Origin: Streptomyces graminofaciens
GTDB taxonomy: Bacteria; Actinomycetota; Actinomycetes; Streptomycetales; Streptomycetaceae
Reading direction: 5' to 3'
NCBI RefSeq assembly: GCF_030294945.1
Contig: NZ_AP018448.1
Location: 1,736,001 to 1,800,000 of the forward strand
DNA: 64,000 bases
Both the position numbers and the translations under genes were made by a program. The notes under the pieces are model-generated. The model worked only from the letters and a program-made list of their open reading frames with translations. It searched no databases and was not told the origin of the DNA. Position 1 is the first letter of the stretch. Each line of letters begins with the position of its first letter. Of the stretch, positions 35,013 to 43,960 are shown piece after piece.

Positions 35013-36245
35013 TCAGCGCCACGCCTCCGACAGGCTCCGGGTCACGACCGCGCTGAGGGCCCGTACGCCGTGGGTCGAGCCCGGGTCGAGGCCGGTGAGT
35101 TCCCGCACCCGGCGCAGGCGGTAGTCCAGGGTGCGGGTGTGGACGTTGAGGGCGGCCGCCGTGGCACCGCGGTGCATGTCGTGGCGGTAGTACACATCGA
35201 GCGTGACGAGGAGGTCGGGGCCGGGTTCCAGGCTCCGGGCCACGGCGCGCAGCCATGCGTCGACGAACGGCAGGTCCGCGACGGCGAGCTCCACGAACAC
35301 GTCCGCCACGGTGTACGGGCGTAATCGTGCGGAGGCCCGGCGCAGCGGAGCCGCCCGGCTGATCCGCCGGGCCCGGTCGAGGGCGTCGGCGAGGTCGGAC
35401 CTCGGCGCGATGGCCGTGCCGGCGGCGCAGGGGCGGCCGAGCGCCCGGGCGAAGTCCCGTACGAGATCGGAAACGGGATCGGGCCCGGTGTGCGGCGGTA
35501 CGGTCTCCTCGGCGCCGGGCCGCACGGGGACCAGGGCGATCAGTTCACCACCGCGGCCGCCGCCCTCCGGGCACCAGGCGACCGGCACCTGATGACTCTT
35601 CACCAGTGCTTCGATCTCGCCGTCCAGGGCACGGTCGCCGGCGGGGCGGTCCGGCACGCGGATCACCGTCACCGCGCAGCACTCGGGCAGTTCCATGCCC
35701 ACGACCAGGGCGAGTTCCGCCGCCATGGAGTCCCCGGTCAGCAAGGACCGGGCCAGCAGGGCGACCTGCTCGACGTACGGCAGCCGACGCCGCAGTACCG
35801 TCACGAATCCCTGGGTGTAGGCGCCGATGCCGCGCTCTCCCTGCGGGGCGAACCAGCTCATCATCCGCATGAGTTCGTCGACACCGCCGCCGCGCTGGGC
35901 GTCGGTCGCCTCGTTGATCTCGCGCAGCATGAGTGCGGTGTGCACGCGCAGGATCCGCTGGCGTGCGTCGAGCGATATTCCCGCCCCGGCCCGTAACTCG
36001 CCGATCGACGAGACGTAGTCGAGATCGCCCTCGGTCAACTCACTGTTGTCCGGTGACAGTTCGACCGTGCGGCGGCGGAACCACACCGCGTACTCGAGTG
36101 TCTCGTCCCTCGCCCGAGGGTTGCTGTCCAGGAATGCGAACTCCGGAATCTCGCGTACGTAAGTATCGACCTCCCGGCGGGCGTTGGTCGACGCCTGCCG
36201 GGCCAGTTCGGCGAAGAGGCTCCCCATGGAGGATGAGCATGCCAT
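35013..36245 (-). CDS. PucR/CdaR-type transcriptional regulator
   Basis: This 410-residue regulator has an N-terminal RsbRD-like helical region (ELTEGDLDYVSSIGELRAGAGI), a GGDEF-like middle part around residues 180-300 and a C-terminal PucR helix-turn-helix (LDVYYRHDMHRGATAAALNVHTRTLDYRLRRVRELTGLDP). The ATG at 36245 or at 36227 could be the start; neither has a clear ribosome site. It is divergent from the DUF4394 gene. The target genes and ligand are unknown. Confidence 0.87.
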   Translation of the reverse strand: MACSSSMGSLFAELARQASTNARREVDTYVREIPEFAFLDSNPRARDETLEYAVWFRRRTVELSPDNSELTEGDLDYVSSIGELRAGAGISLDARQRILRVHTALMLREINEATDAQRGGGVDELMRMMSWFAPQGERGIGAYTQGFVTVLRRRLPYVEQVALLARSLLTGDSMAAELALVVGMELPECCAVTVIRVPDRPAGDRALDGEIEALVKSHQVPVAWCPEGGGRGGELIALVPVRPGAEETVPPHTGPDPVSDLVRDFARALGRPCAAGTAIAPRSDLADALDRARRISRAAPLRRASARLRPYTVADVFVELAVADLPFVDAWLRAVARSLEPGPDLLVTLDVYYRHDMHRGATAAALNVHTRTLDYRLRRVRELTGLDPGSTHGVRALSAVVTRSLSEAWR

Positions 36246-36574
36246 TCCGCTCGAACAGGTCGACAGACGAAAACCGGACGGCGTTTATCACCTCTCATAA
36301 ATCGACGACAAGTGTATCTGTGGCGCTTTTGTCACAGTGCGCAAAATTCCCGGATCGGGGCGTTCTCGCCACGTGTTCCGCTTGTGGGGGTCCTGTGAAG
36401 TGGGCTTAATGGGAACCGCTTACACACTCATGGGGGAACCGCGCCGAGCATTCGGCCCGAATGAACACGTGTTGCCGGAAATTCGGTACGGGCAACGGGC
36501 GCGGATACGGGGTACAGGAATTTCTCATCGGCGCGCCATGCGTCGGCGTTTGTTCACACGGGAGGGAAACACCG
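36246..36574. other. 329-bp divergent promoter region
   Basis: It separates the PucR-type regulator and the DUF4394 gene. On the minus strand TTGTCG followed by TAAACG with 18 bp between is a possible regulator promoter (around 36282-36311). No palindrome longer than 6 bp and no gene was found. Confidence 0.35.
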
Positions 36575-37450
36575 ATGAAGGCAGGCACAAGAAAGAGAAT
36601 CGCGGCGGCTCTGGCGGTCATGGCCACCTCGACGGCGCTCATGCTGAGCACACCGGGCACCGGTTCGGCCGCCCCCGCCGCCACCCCCAGCCTGCGCGCG
36701 TTCGGGATCAGCGGTGACGGCACCCTGATGGCCACGTTCACGACCGACCGGCCGGACGTGCTCAACTGGGTCAGGACCATCACCAATCTCAGCGGCGACA
36801 CGGCCCTGGTCGGCATCGACTTCCGGGTGCAGGACGGTCTGCTGTACGGCGTCGGCAACAAGGGCGGCATCTACACCATCAAGACCCCGCCGGCCACCCA
36901 GGACGTCGTGGTCACCAAGGTGTCCCAGCTCCAGTACGCGCTGACCGGCACGCAGTTCGGCGTCGACTTCAATCCGGCGGCCGACCGGCTGCGCGTGATC
37001 AGCGACAACGGCCAGAACCTGCGACACAACCTCAACGACCACTCGACCATCCAGGACCTGAACCTCACCACCCCGCCGACCGAGGGCACGACCAAGGGCG
37101 TCACCGCCGCCGCTTACACGAACAACGACCTCAACGGGGCCACAGCGACCACGCTGTTCGACATCAACACCAACAGCGACCAGGTCGTCATCCAGTCCCC
37201 GGCCAACAACGGCACGCTCGCCCCGACCGGGAGCCTCGGCATCGACGCCCAGCTCAAGGCCGGCATGGACATCTACAGCACCCTGAGCGGCGGCAAGACG
37301 GTCGACAACGCCGCCTTCGCCTCCCTCACCCCGTACGGTGCCGGCAATCCTTCGCTGTACAGCATCAATGTCTTCACCGGCGAGGCGAGCTTCATCAAAC
37401 AGTTCCCCCTGAACATCACCGACCTGGCCATCAGCCTCACCGGCAGCTGA
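36575..37450 (+). CDS. Secreted DUF4394 protein
   Basis: This 291-residue protein has a signal peptide cut near residue 31 (GSAAPAA) and a DUF4394 beta-propeller-like domain with LVGIDFRVQDGLLYGVGNKG, GVDFNPAADRLRVISDNGQNLR and TDLAISLTG. The function of the family is not known; it is found in secreted proteins of many bacteria. The ATG has GGGAGG upstream. It is monocistronic and ends in a strong terminator. Confidence 0.88.
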   Translation: MKAGTRKRIAAALAVMATSTALMLSTPGTGSAAPAATPSLRAFGISGDGTLMATFTTDRPDVLNWVRTITNLSGDTALVGIDFRVQDGLLYGVGNKGGIYTIKTPPATQDVVVTKVSQLQYALTGTQFGVDFNPAADRLRVISDNGQNLRHNLNDHSTIQDLNLTTPPTEGTTKGVTAAAYTNNDLNGATATTLFDINTNSDQVVIQSPANNGTLAPTGSLGIDAQLKAGMDIYSTLSGGKTVDNAAFASLTPYGAGNPSLYSINVFTGEASFIKQFPLNITDLAISLTGS

Positions 37451-37471
37451 CCCCTGCCGCACACGCTTCCT

Positions 37472-37503
37472 CGCCGCGGTCCGGCCCCTGCCGGACCGCG
37501 GCG
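37472..37503 (+). terminator. Terminator of the DUF4394 gene
   Basis: CGCCGCGGTCCGG and CCGGACCGCGGCG form perfect 13-bp arms with loop CCCCTG. Confidence 0.85.
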
Positions 37504-37602
37504 ATTCGTATGGGCCGACGGACCGCGCAAGGCGACCAAGTGACGTATGCGCACGACCCCTTGACCTCGAAATCGTTTCACTGCTTTCTTGAAGGCTGCT
37601 CA

Positions 37603-37616
37603 TGGGAGCGCTCCCA
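37603..37616. promoter_or_regulatory. Perfect CebR box
   Basis: TGGGAGCGCTCCCA is the exact 14-bp operator of CebR, the cellobiose-responsive LacI-family repressor of cellulose use in Streptomyces. It ends 22 bp before the start codon of the esterase gene, downstream of a TTGACC at 37561. Confidence 0.85.
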
Positions 37617-37638
37617 CCATCGGTGCGAAAGGAAACCC

Positions 37639-39636
37639 ATGCAGACCTCCCCCCACCCGGCCCGCTCTCACGCGTCCGGACGAGGCCTCGCAACCGCCCT
37701 CACAGCCGTCCTGGTCGCCTGTCTGCTGTCCCTGACCGGCGTCACCCGGGCCAACGCCGCCCCCGGAGACGGCTCGGTGTCCGACCCCCACATCGCCTAC
37801 GTCGGCCGCTGGGACACGAGTTCGGGGACGACGGCCGTGGCCAACTGGACCGGCGCGTACCTGCAGACGGCGTTCACCGGCACCACGGTCAAGGTGAAGG
37901 CCAGAGACGCGGTCAACTTCTATGTGAGCGTCGACGGCGGCCCCGACGTCTTCCACGCGGGCGTACGCGGCACGGTGAACCTCACCCCCCAGCCCCTGCC
38001 CGCGGGCACCCACACCCTGCGGATCACCTACCGTTCCGGCGACACCGTCTTCCAGGGACTGGTCCTGGACTCCGGCGCCCGCACGATCGCACCCGACACC
38101 CCGTCCGGGCTGATCGAGTTCGTCGGCGACTCCATCACCGCCGGCGCCCTCACCGACCGGCTGGCGCTCGACTCGTACGCCTGGAAGACCGGCGAGCGGC
38201 TGGGGATGCGGCACACCCAGGTCGCCCGCGCCGGGTACTGCCTCGTCGCCCAGTCCGGATGCACCGGGCTGAGCTGCCAGTTCTTCAAGTCGGCCGGCAC
38301 GGGTGGCACGGACTGGGACTTCTCCCGCTACCGGGCGAGCGCCGTCGTCATCAACCTCGGCACCAACGACATCGGGCACGGGGTGTCCGGCGCGGCCTTC
38401 CAGTCGGCGTACACCACGTTCCTGCGCGACATCCGCGCCAAGTACCCGAACGCGGTCCTCTTCGCCGTCCAGACCCTCAAGAAGCGCTATGTCACCGAGA
38501 CCAGGGCCGCCGTCACGGCCCGCACGAACGCCGGTGACACCAAGGTCCGTTACGTCGACACGAGCGGCTGGCTCACCGACGGCACCGACTACGAGGACGG
38601 CAACGGTCACCCCAACGAGGCGGGACACACCAAGTTCGCGAACCGGCTGGCTCCCGTCGTCAGCACGGCCCTGGCCGGTGCCGCTGTGAAGGCCGCGGCT
38701 CCCGGGCAGCCCGGCGACCCGAACATCAGGTTCGTCGGACGCTGGGACACCGCCGGCTCCACCACCGCGTACACGCCGTACTGGGCGGGCGCGTACTACC
38801 GCGTCGGCTTCACCGGCCGGACCGTCCAGCTGAAGCAGCGCGGCACCATCGACTTCTGGGCCCGGATCGACGACGGGCCCGTGAAGTTCTACGACGACGT
38901 CAAGGGCACGGTGAACCTGACGCCGGCCGCGCTGGCGGCCGGCCGCCACACCCTCCAGGTCAACTACCAGGTGGTCGCGGGCTCCTACCGTGGCGACGCC
39001 GTCTTCCAGGGGCTGGTCCTCGACAGCGGTGCGACGACCTTCGCCCCGCCCGCGCCGTCCAAGCTGATCGAGTTCGTCGGCGACTCGATCACCGTGGGCA
39101 CGACGACCTCGCAGAACGCCCGTACCGCCTACGGCTGGCTGATCGGCGAACGGCTCGGCACCGAGCACACCCAGATCGCGCAGGGCGGCGCCTGTCTCGT
39201 CGCCGCGGCGGACGGCTGCGTGGGCCTGGAACGGCAGTTCACCAAGCTCAACCCCAACGCGGCGACCCCCGACTGGGACCCGACCCGCTACCGGGCCGAC
39301 GCGGTCGTCATCAACCTCGGCACCAACGACGTGGGCCACGGCGTGAGTTCGGCCCAGTTCCAGGCGGCCTACAGCAGCTTGCTGCGCAAGGTCCGTGCCG
39401 CCCATCCGCAGGCCTGGATCTTCGCTCTGGAGACCTTCCGGGGACGGTACGTCCCGCAGACCGAGGCGGCCGTCCAAGCGGCGGTGAGCGGCGGCGACTC
39501 CCGGGTCTCCTTCGTCGACACCACGGGCTGGCTGGGTTCCGGCGACCTCACGGACTCGGTCCACCCCAACGACCAGGGCCACCGGGTCGTCGCCGACCGC
39601 CTGGCCCCGATCATCGCGGCCAGGATCGGCGGCTGA
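37639..39636 (+). CDS. Secreted esterase with two tandem SGNH/CE2-like modules
   Basis: This 665-residue protein has a signal peptide to about residue 38 (TRANAAPG). Two homologous modules follow, residues 45-350 and 365-665. Each has a jelly-roll-like N-part (YVGRWDT / FVGRWDT) and an SGNH hydrolase domain with IEFVGDSIT (S165 and S483), VINLGTNDIGHG/DVGHG and a final HPNEAGH/HPNDQGH. The layout matches CE2-type acetyl esterases acting on xylan or mannan. The ATG has GAAAGGAAA upstream. The CebR box implies induction by cellobiose. The tandem duplication with both active sites kept is unusual. Confidence 0.9.
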   Translation: MQTSPHPARSHASGRGLATALTAVLVACLLSLTGVTRANAAPGDGSVSDPHIAYVGRWDTSSGTTAVANWTGAYLQTAFTGTTVKVKARDAVNFYVSVDGGPDVFHAGVRGTVNLTPQPLPAGTHTLRITYRSGDTVFQGLVLDSGARTIAPDTPSGLIEFVGDSITAGALTDRLALDSYAWKTGERLGMRHTQVARAGYCLVAQSGCTGLSCQFFKSAGTGGTDWDFSRYRASAVVINLGTNDIGHGVSGAAFQSAYTTFLRDIRAKYPNAVLFAVQTLKKRYVTETRAAVTARTNAGDTKVRYVDTSGWLTDGTDYEDGNGHPNEAGHTKFANRLAPVVSTALAGAAVKAAAPGQPGDPNIRFVGRWDTAGSTTAYTPYWAGAYYRVGFTGRTVQLKQRGTIDFWARIDDGPVKFYDDVKGTVNLTPAALAAGRHTLQVNYQVVAGSYRGDAVFQGLVLDSGATTFAPPAPSKLIEFVGDSITVGTTTSQNARTAYGWLIGERLGTEHTQIAQGGACLVAAADGCVGLERQFTKLNPNAATPDWDPTRYRADAVVINLGTNDVGHGVSSAQFQAAYSSLLRKVRAAHPQAWIFALETFRGRYVPQTEAAVQAAVSGGDSRVSFVDTTGWLGSGDLTDSVHPNDQGHRVVADRLAPIIAARIGG

Positions 39637-39658
39637 CGGACACCGGATGACGAGCACG

Positions 39659-39687
39659 GCCCCGCCCGCACCCACCGCGGGCGGGGC
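39659..39687. terminator. Bidirectional terminator
   Basis: GCCCCGCCCGC and GCGGGCGGGGC are perfect 11-bp arms with a 7-base loop between the convergent esterase and polX genes. Confidence 0.8.
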
Positions 39688-39752
39688 AGCCCGGTGACGG
39701 GGGCCGAGGCCGACCGGCTCGTCCTCCCGACACGCCGGTGGAGAGGGCCCGA

Positions 39753-41498
39753 TCAGCCGGGCCGGCCTTTGCGCAGGAAGCGCCGCAGCCGGGTCTCCGG
39801 CCAGGTGTTGATCACGTCGCCCTTGGTCAGCCAGCCGCGCTGGGCCGTGCCGACGCCGTAGCGCAGGTTGGCCAGGTGGAGCACCGAGTGGGCGTCGGTG
39901 TCGACGGCGAACCGCACCCCGTGCCTGCCGGCCCGCAGGATGTGCTCGTCGGACAGGTCGAGCCGGTCCGGGTGGGCGTTGATCTCCAGGGCCGTGCCGG
40001 TCCGGGCACAGGCGGCGAAGACCTCGTCGAGGTCGGCGTCGATGCCCGGCCGTCTGCCGATGAGGCGGGTGGTGGGGTGGCCGATGATGTTCACATACGG
40101 GTTCTCGCAGGCCCGGACCAGCCGACGGGTCAGTGCCTCGCGTCCCTGGTTGAAGTGCGAGTGCACCGAGGCCACGCACAGGTCGAACCCGGCGAGGAAC
40201 TCCTCCGGCCAGTCCACGTCGCCGTCGGGGTCGATGTTCAGTTCCGCGCCGTGCAGCAGCCGCATCCCACGCCGACCGCCGCGCGCCCGGAGGGCGCCGT
40301 CGAGTTCTCGTACGCGTGCGCGCTGGGCCAGCATCCGCTCGTCGGTCATCTGCTGCATGTACAGGTTCGGGCCGTGGTCGGTGATCGCGTAGTAGGCGTA
40401 GCCGCGCTCGGCGGCCGCGGCGGCCATCTCCTCCAGCGGGGCGAGGCCGTCGGTGAGGTCGGTGTGGGTGTGCAGATCGCCCCGGATGTCCGTCTCCGTG
40501 ATCAGGTCGGGCAGCTCGTCGCGCAGCCCGGCCTCGATCTCGCCGCGGTCCTCGCGCAGCGTCGGAGGGATCCACGGCAGACCGAGCCGCGCGTACACGT
40601 CCTCCTCGGTCGCGGAGACAATCTTCTCGCCGCTCTCGACGTCGAACAGTCCGTACTCGGAGAGCTTGAGCCCCTGGCGTACGGCCATGTCCCGGATCCG
40701 GATGTTGTGTGCTTTCGCACCGGTGAAGTACAGCAGGCCCGCGCCCCAGGAATCGGGCGGTACGACGCGCAGGTCGACGGCCAGGCCGTTGCCGGTGCGC
40801 ACCGATGTCTTGGTCTCGCCGTGCGCGATGACCTCGGTGACGTACGGCAGTTCGGTGAACGCCCGCATGAAGGGCGCGGACCTCTTCGCCGCGACGAGGA
40901 TGTCGATGTCCCCGATCGTCTCGCGGAGGCGGCGCAGCGATCCGGCGTACGCGCAGCGGCGGCAGCCGGTCACCCGGGACAGCTCGGCGACGATGTCCTC
41001 GGCGAGGTCCATGGCGGTGTCGAGCCGGACACGGTCGCCGGCGGACTTCAGCAGACCGATGCCGTGGAGGATGTTCTCCTCCGTCTTCGGCCCGAAGCCC
41101 TTGAGGTCGCGCAGCCGCTCCTCGTGGATGGCGTCGGTGAGTTCGTCGACCGAGGAGATGCCCAGCTCCTCGTAGAGTGTCAGCGCCTTCTTCGGGCCGA
41201 GTGTGGGGATGGCCGTCAGTCGTCGGACGCCGGCCGGGATCCTTGCCCGCAGTTCCTCGATCGCGGACACCTGGCCGCTGCGGAGGTACTCGACGATCTT
41301 CTCCGCGGTCGATCTGCCGACGTTGGGGATCTCCGTGAGGCCCTTGACGTCGAGCGTGGACACATCGGCGTGGTGGCCGCCGATCGAGCGGGCGGCCTTC
41401 TCGTAGACGCGTACCCGGAACGCGTCTCCTCCCGTGATCGAGATCAGATCCGCGTATTCCTGGAACAGCTCGGCGATCTCGTCGTTGGACCGAGCCAT
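39753..41498 (-). CDS. polX: DNA polymerase X with PHP exonuclease domain
   Basis: This 581-residue protein has helix-hairpin-helix regions and a pol-beta-like nucleotidyltransferase domain over about residues 1-315 (TLGPKKALTLYEEL, GDIDILVA). A C-terminal PHP domain starts near residue 335 (GDLHTHTDLTDG) and has YYAITDHG and HSHFNQG metal ligands. It acts in base-excision or gap-filling repair with 3'-5' exonuclease activity. The ATG at 41498 has GGGAG upstream. It is convergent with the esterase gene. Confidence 0.93.
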   Translation of the reverse strand: MARSNDEIAELFQEYADLISITGGDAFRVRVYEKAARSIGGHHADVSTLDVKGLTEIPNVGRSTAEKIVEYLRSGQVSAIEELRARIPAGVRRLTAIPTLGPKKALTLYEELGISSVDELTDAIHEERLRDLKGFGPKTEENILHGIGLLKSAGDRVRLDTAMDLAEDIVAELSRVTGCRRCAYAGSLRRLRETIGDIDILVAAKRSAPFMRAFTELPYVTEVIAHGETKTSVRTGNGLAVDLRVVPPDSWGAGLLYFTGAKAHNIRIRDMAVRQGLKLSEYGLFDVESGEKIVSATEEDVYARLGLPWIPPTLREDRGEIEAGLRDELPDLITETDIRGDLHTHTDLTDGLAPLEEMAAAAAERGYAYYAITDHGPNLYMQQMTDERMLAQRARVRELDGALRARGGRRGMRLLHGAELNIDPDGDVDWPEEFLAGFDLCVASVHSHFNQGREALTRRLVRACENPYVNIIGHPTTRLIGRRPGIDADLDEVFAACARTGTALEINAHPDRLDLSDEHILRAGRHGVRFAVDTDAHSVLHLANLRYGVGTAQRGWLTKGDVINTWPETRLRRFLRKGRPG

Positions 41499-41516
41499 GT
41501 ACGACGCTCCCTCACC

Positions 41517-41612
41517 CGGCACCCGGCGGTGTCCCTCACCGCCGCCGGCTTCCGGGTACCCGGCGAACGGCGCCCGGCACCTCGGACGCGGAACGGGTAC
41601 CGCCGGGTGCCG
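41517..41612. repeat. 14-bp inverted repeats flanking the polX-ABC gap
   Basis: CGGCACCCGGCGGT at 41517-41530 and its exact complement at 41599-41612 are 68 bp apart; smaller hairpins lie between them. The right arm touches the stop codon of the solute-binding protein. It may form a large terminator structure for the ABC operon. Confidence 0.7.
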
Positions 41613-42779
41613 TCACCTGTCCCAGATCTCGCGGTAGGCCTCCTGGTAGCCCGACGGGTTCCAGGTCGTGGCGCCGTCGCTGTTGTCGGCCGTGGAGATG
41701 TGGACGGGGGCCACATAGCCGCTGGCGGGGCGGCCTGCGAAGGCGCGGTTGAACTCGTCGACGATCTGCCAGCCCTGCAGCGTGAGCGGTTCGGGCACGG
41801 TGGCCGCCTGGTACTGCTCGTTGTCGATGCGCTGGAAGGCGGAGGGGTCGCCGTCACCCGCGCCGATGTTGAAGGGCGGTCCTGCGCCCTCCTTGCCTGC
41901 CGCGCGGAACGCCGGGGCGGCGTCGGCGAAGTACAGGTCGTTGATGGCGACGGAGTGCGTCCACCGATTCCGGAAGCGGGACAGGAGCGAGGAGATCTCG
42001 CGGGGTGTGCGGCTGCTCGCGTCCGGGATCGGGATGTTCTCGTACGCCAGCAGGTCCACGCCCGCGCAGGTGGCGAGTTCCTTCCTGATCAGCTCGGACT
42101 TGTTCCTGGCGAAGGGGATCGAGGCGTCGGTGAAGATGACGACCCCGGCGTTGCCGTCGGAGTTCTCGATGACCCACTGCGCGCTGATCCTGGCCACGTC
42201 CTCGACCTGGGTGGTGATGTTGGTGAAGAGCCGGGGGCGTGTGCTGGGGCCCGGGGAGGCGACCGCGTGCCAGCCGATGAGCGGGATACCCGCCTCGTCG
42301 GCCCGCGCGACCTGCTGCGAGGTCGCGTTGGGGTCGAAGCCCCCGATGACGATGCCCGAGGGCCTGAGCGCCACGGCCTCGCTCATCGCCGCCTGGATAC
42401 CGGCGGGGGTGCCGCCGCCGTCGATGACGCGGACGTTCCAGCCGATGACCTTCGCGGCTTCCCGGACGCCGTCGGCGGCGCCCGCGACTCCGGGGTTGGT
42501 CATGGTCTGGGCGACATAGACGAGCGTTCTGCCGGTCACCGCCTTCGGGCCGCTGGTCGGTCCGCCCCAGGGGACGTCGGTACGATCCGCCCGGCTGACG
42601 GCGGCCTGGGCCTTTGCCTGGACGGCGGGGCAGCCGCTCCGGCCCGAGGCGGTGTCCCCCTCGTCGTTCGACGAGCCGCGATCACAACCGGACAGGAGGA
42701 CGGTGGCCACGGCCAGCAGCGTGGCGATCGCGGACCGGGCGTTGCGAACGCCGGGCATGGCCTTGCGGGTGCGGTGCAC
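41613..42779 (-). CDS. Sugar ABC solute-binding lipoprotein (RbsB type)
   Basis: This 388-residue protein has a signal peptide with lipobox LLSGC, a Ser/Asp linker and a periplasmic-binding-protein-4 fold (TLVYVAQTMTNPGVAGAADGV, IVIGGFDPNA, ADEAGIPLIGWHA). It would bind a pentose, inositol or a similar ligand. The GTG at 42779 has GAGGAG upstream. It is the last gene of a three-gene operon after ATPase and permease. Confidence 0.9.
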   Translation of the reverse strand: MHRTRKAMPGVRNARSAIATLLAVATVLLSGCDRGSSNDEGDTASGRSGCPAVQAKAQAAVSRADRTDVPWGGPTSGPKAVTGRTLVYVAQTMTNPGVAGAADGVREAAKVIGWNVRVIDGGGTPAGIQAAMSEAVALRPSGIVIGGFDPNATSQQVARADEAGIPLIGWHAVASPGPSTRPRLFTNITTQVEDVARISAQWVIENSDGNAGVVIFTDASIPFARNKSELIRKELATCAGVDLLAYENIPIPDASSRTPREISSLLSRFRNRWTHSVAINDLYFADAAPAFRAAGKEGAGPPFNIGAGDGDPSAFQRIDNEQYQAATVPEPLTLQGWQIVDEFNRAFAGRPASGYVAPVHISTADNSDGATTWNPSGYQEAYREIWDR

Positions 42780-42838
42780 AGGGACTCCTCGCGGAGGGAC
42801 GAGCGGCCTGGGAGCGGTGGTGGTGCCCACGGGCCGGG

Positions 42839-43960
42839 TCATGGAGCGCCGCCCGCCGAGTCGCCGTCCCGCGTCGGGGCGGACGGGGGCTCCGACGACG
42901 TCCCGGCCGACGCGTCGCGGGCGGCGAAGACTCCGGTGCGCACCCGGCGGCGGGCGGAGTACCCGGCCAGGCCGACGGCGAGGAGCAGGGTGCCGCCGTA
43001 GAAGAGGGGGACGGTCCAGAACTCGGCGCCCATCTGGGCGATGCCGGTGAGGCCCACGGCGAGGACGGCGACGGCGACGAGGGTGCCCAGGGCGTTGGGG
43101 CGGCCGGGTTTGATCGCGGTGGAGCCGAGGAGGGCGCCGACGAAGGCGGGCAGCAGGTAGTCGAGGCCGACGCTCGGATTGCCGATCTGCTGCTGGGCCG
43201 CGAGCAGCACTCCGGCGAAGCCGACGATCAGCCCCGACGCGGCGAAGGCGCAGACGGTGTACTTGCGGACGGAGATGCCGACGAGGTCGGCGGCGCGCGG
43301 ATTCGACCCGACGACGTAGAGGTACCGGCCGAGCGGCAGGCGTTCCAGCACCAGCCAGAGGGCGACGGCGAGCGCGAGCACGTAGAAGGCGGGGACCGGC
43401 AGGCCGAGGAAGGTGGAGTTGTAGAGGTCCGTGAACGCGGCGGGGAGGCCCTGTGGGCCGGGGACGATCCGGCCTCCGTCGGTGATCCAGCCGGTCACCG
43501 CGTACATCATGCTGCCGGTCCCGAGCGTGGCGATGAAGGAGTCGATCCGGCCGAACTCGACGATGACGCCGTTGAGGACACCCACGACCAGCCCTCCTGC
43601 GGTCACCGCCAGACAGGCGAGCGGCCAGGGCCACTCCCCGTCGACGACGAGGTACAGCACCATGACGTGCGCCAGGCCGAGGCCGTACCCGATGGACAGG
43701 TCGAACGCGCCGGTCACGATGGGGACCATGGCGGCGAGCGCGAGGACGGCCGGGATGGACTGGGTGGAGAGGATCGAGTCGACGGTGTCCGAGGTGGGGA
43801 AGGTGCTCGGCAGGGTGAGGGAGAAGATCAGGCAGAGCAGGACGGTGAGGGCCAGGAGACCGTAGGCGCCGACGAGGTGCCCGGCCTGGCCGCCGTGGGG
43901 GCCGAGTCGGCTCCGTGGGCCCGGGCGGCGCGGCCGGGGCGAGGGCGGTACGGCGGTCAC
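42839..43960 (-). CDS. Sugar ABC transporter permease (RbsC type)
   Basis: This 373-residue protein has about ten membrane segments and the BPD_transp_2 signature (GAFDLSIGYGLGLAHV, FIATLGTGSMMYAVTGW, YVVGSNPRAADLVGISV). The GTG start overlaps the ATPase stop as GTGA. A 28-residue Pro/Arg-rich N-terminus and a polar C-tail flank the membrane part. Confidence 0.9.
   Translation of the reverse strand: MTAVPPSPRPRRPGPRSRLGPHGGQAGHLVGAYGLLALTVLLCLIFSLTLPSTFPTSDTVDSILSTQSIPAVLALAAMVPIVTGAFDLSIGYGLGLAHVMVLYLVVDGEWPWPLACLAVTAGGLVVGVLNGVIVEFGRIDSFIATLGTGSMMYAVTGWITDGGRIVPGPQGLPAAFTDLYNSTFLGLPVPAFYVLALAVALWLVLERLPLGRYLYVVGSNPRAADLVGISVRKYTVCAFAASGLIVGFAGVLLAAQQQIGNPSVGLDYLLPAFVGALLGSTAIKPGRPNALGTLVAVAVLAVGLTGIAQMGAEFWTVPLFYGGTLLLAVGLAGYSARRRVRTGVFAARDASAGTSSEPPSAPTRDGDSAGGAP

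Noticed and set aside
39738..43001. Long plus-strand frame across polX and the sugar-binding protein
   Set aside because: It spans two clear minus-strand genes and an intergenic hairpin region and has no recognisable domain.
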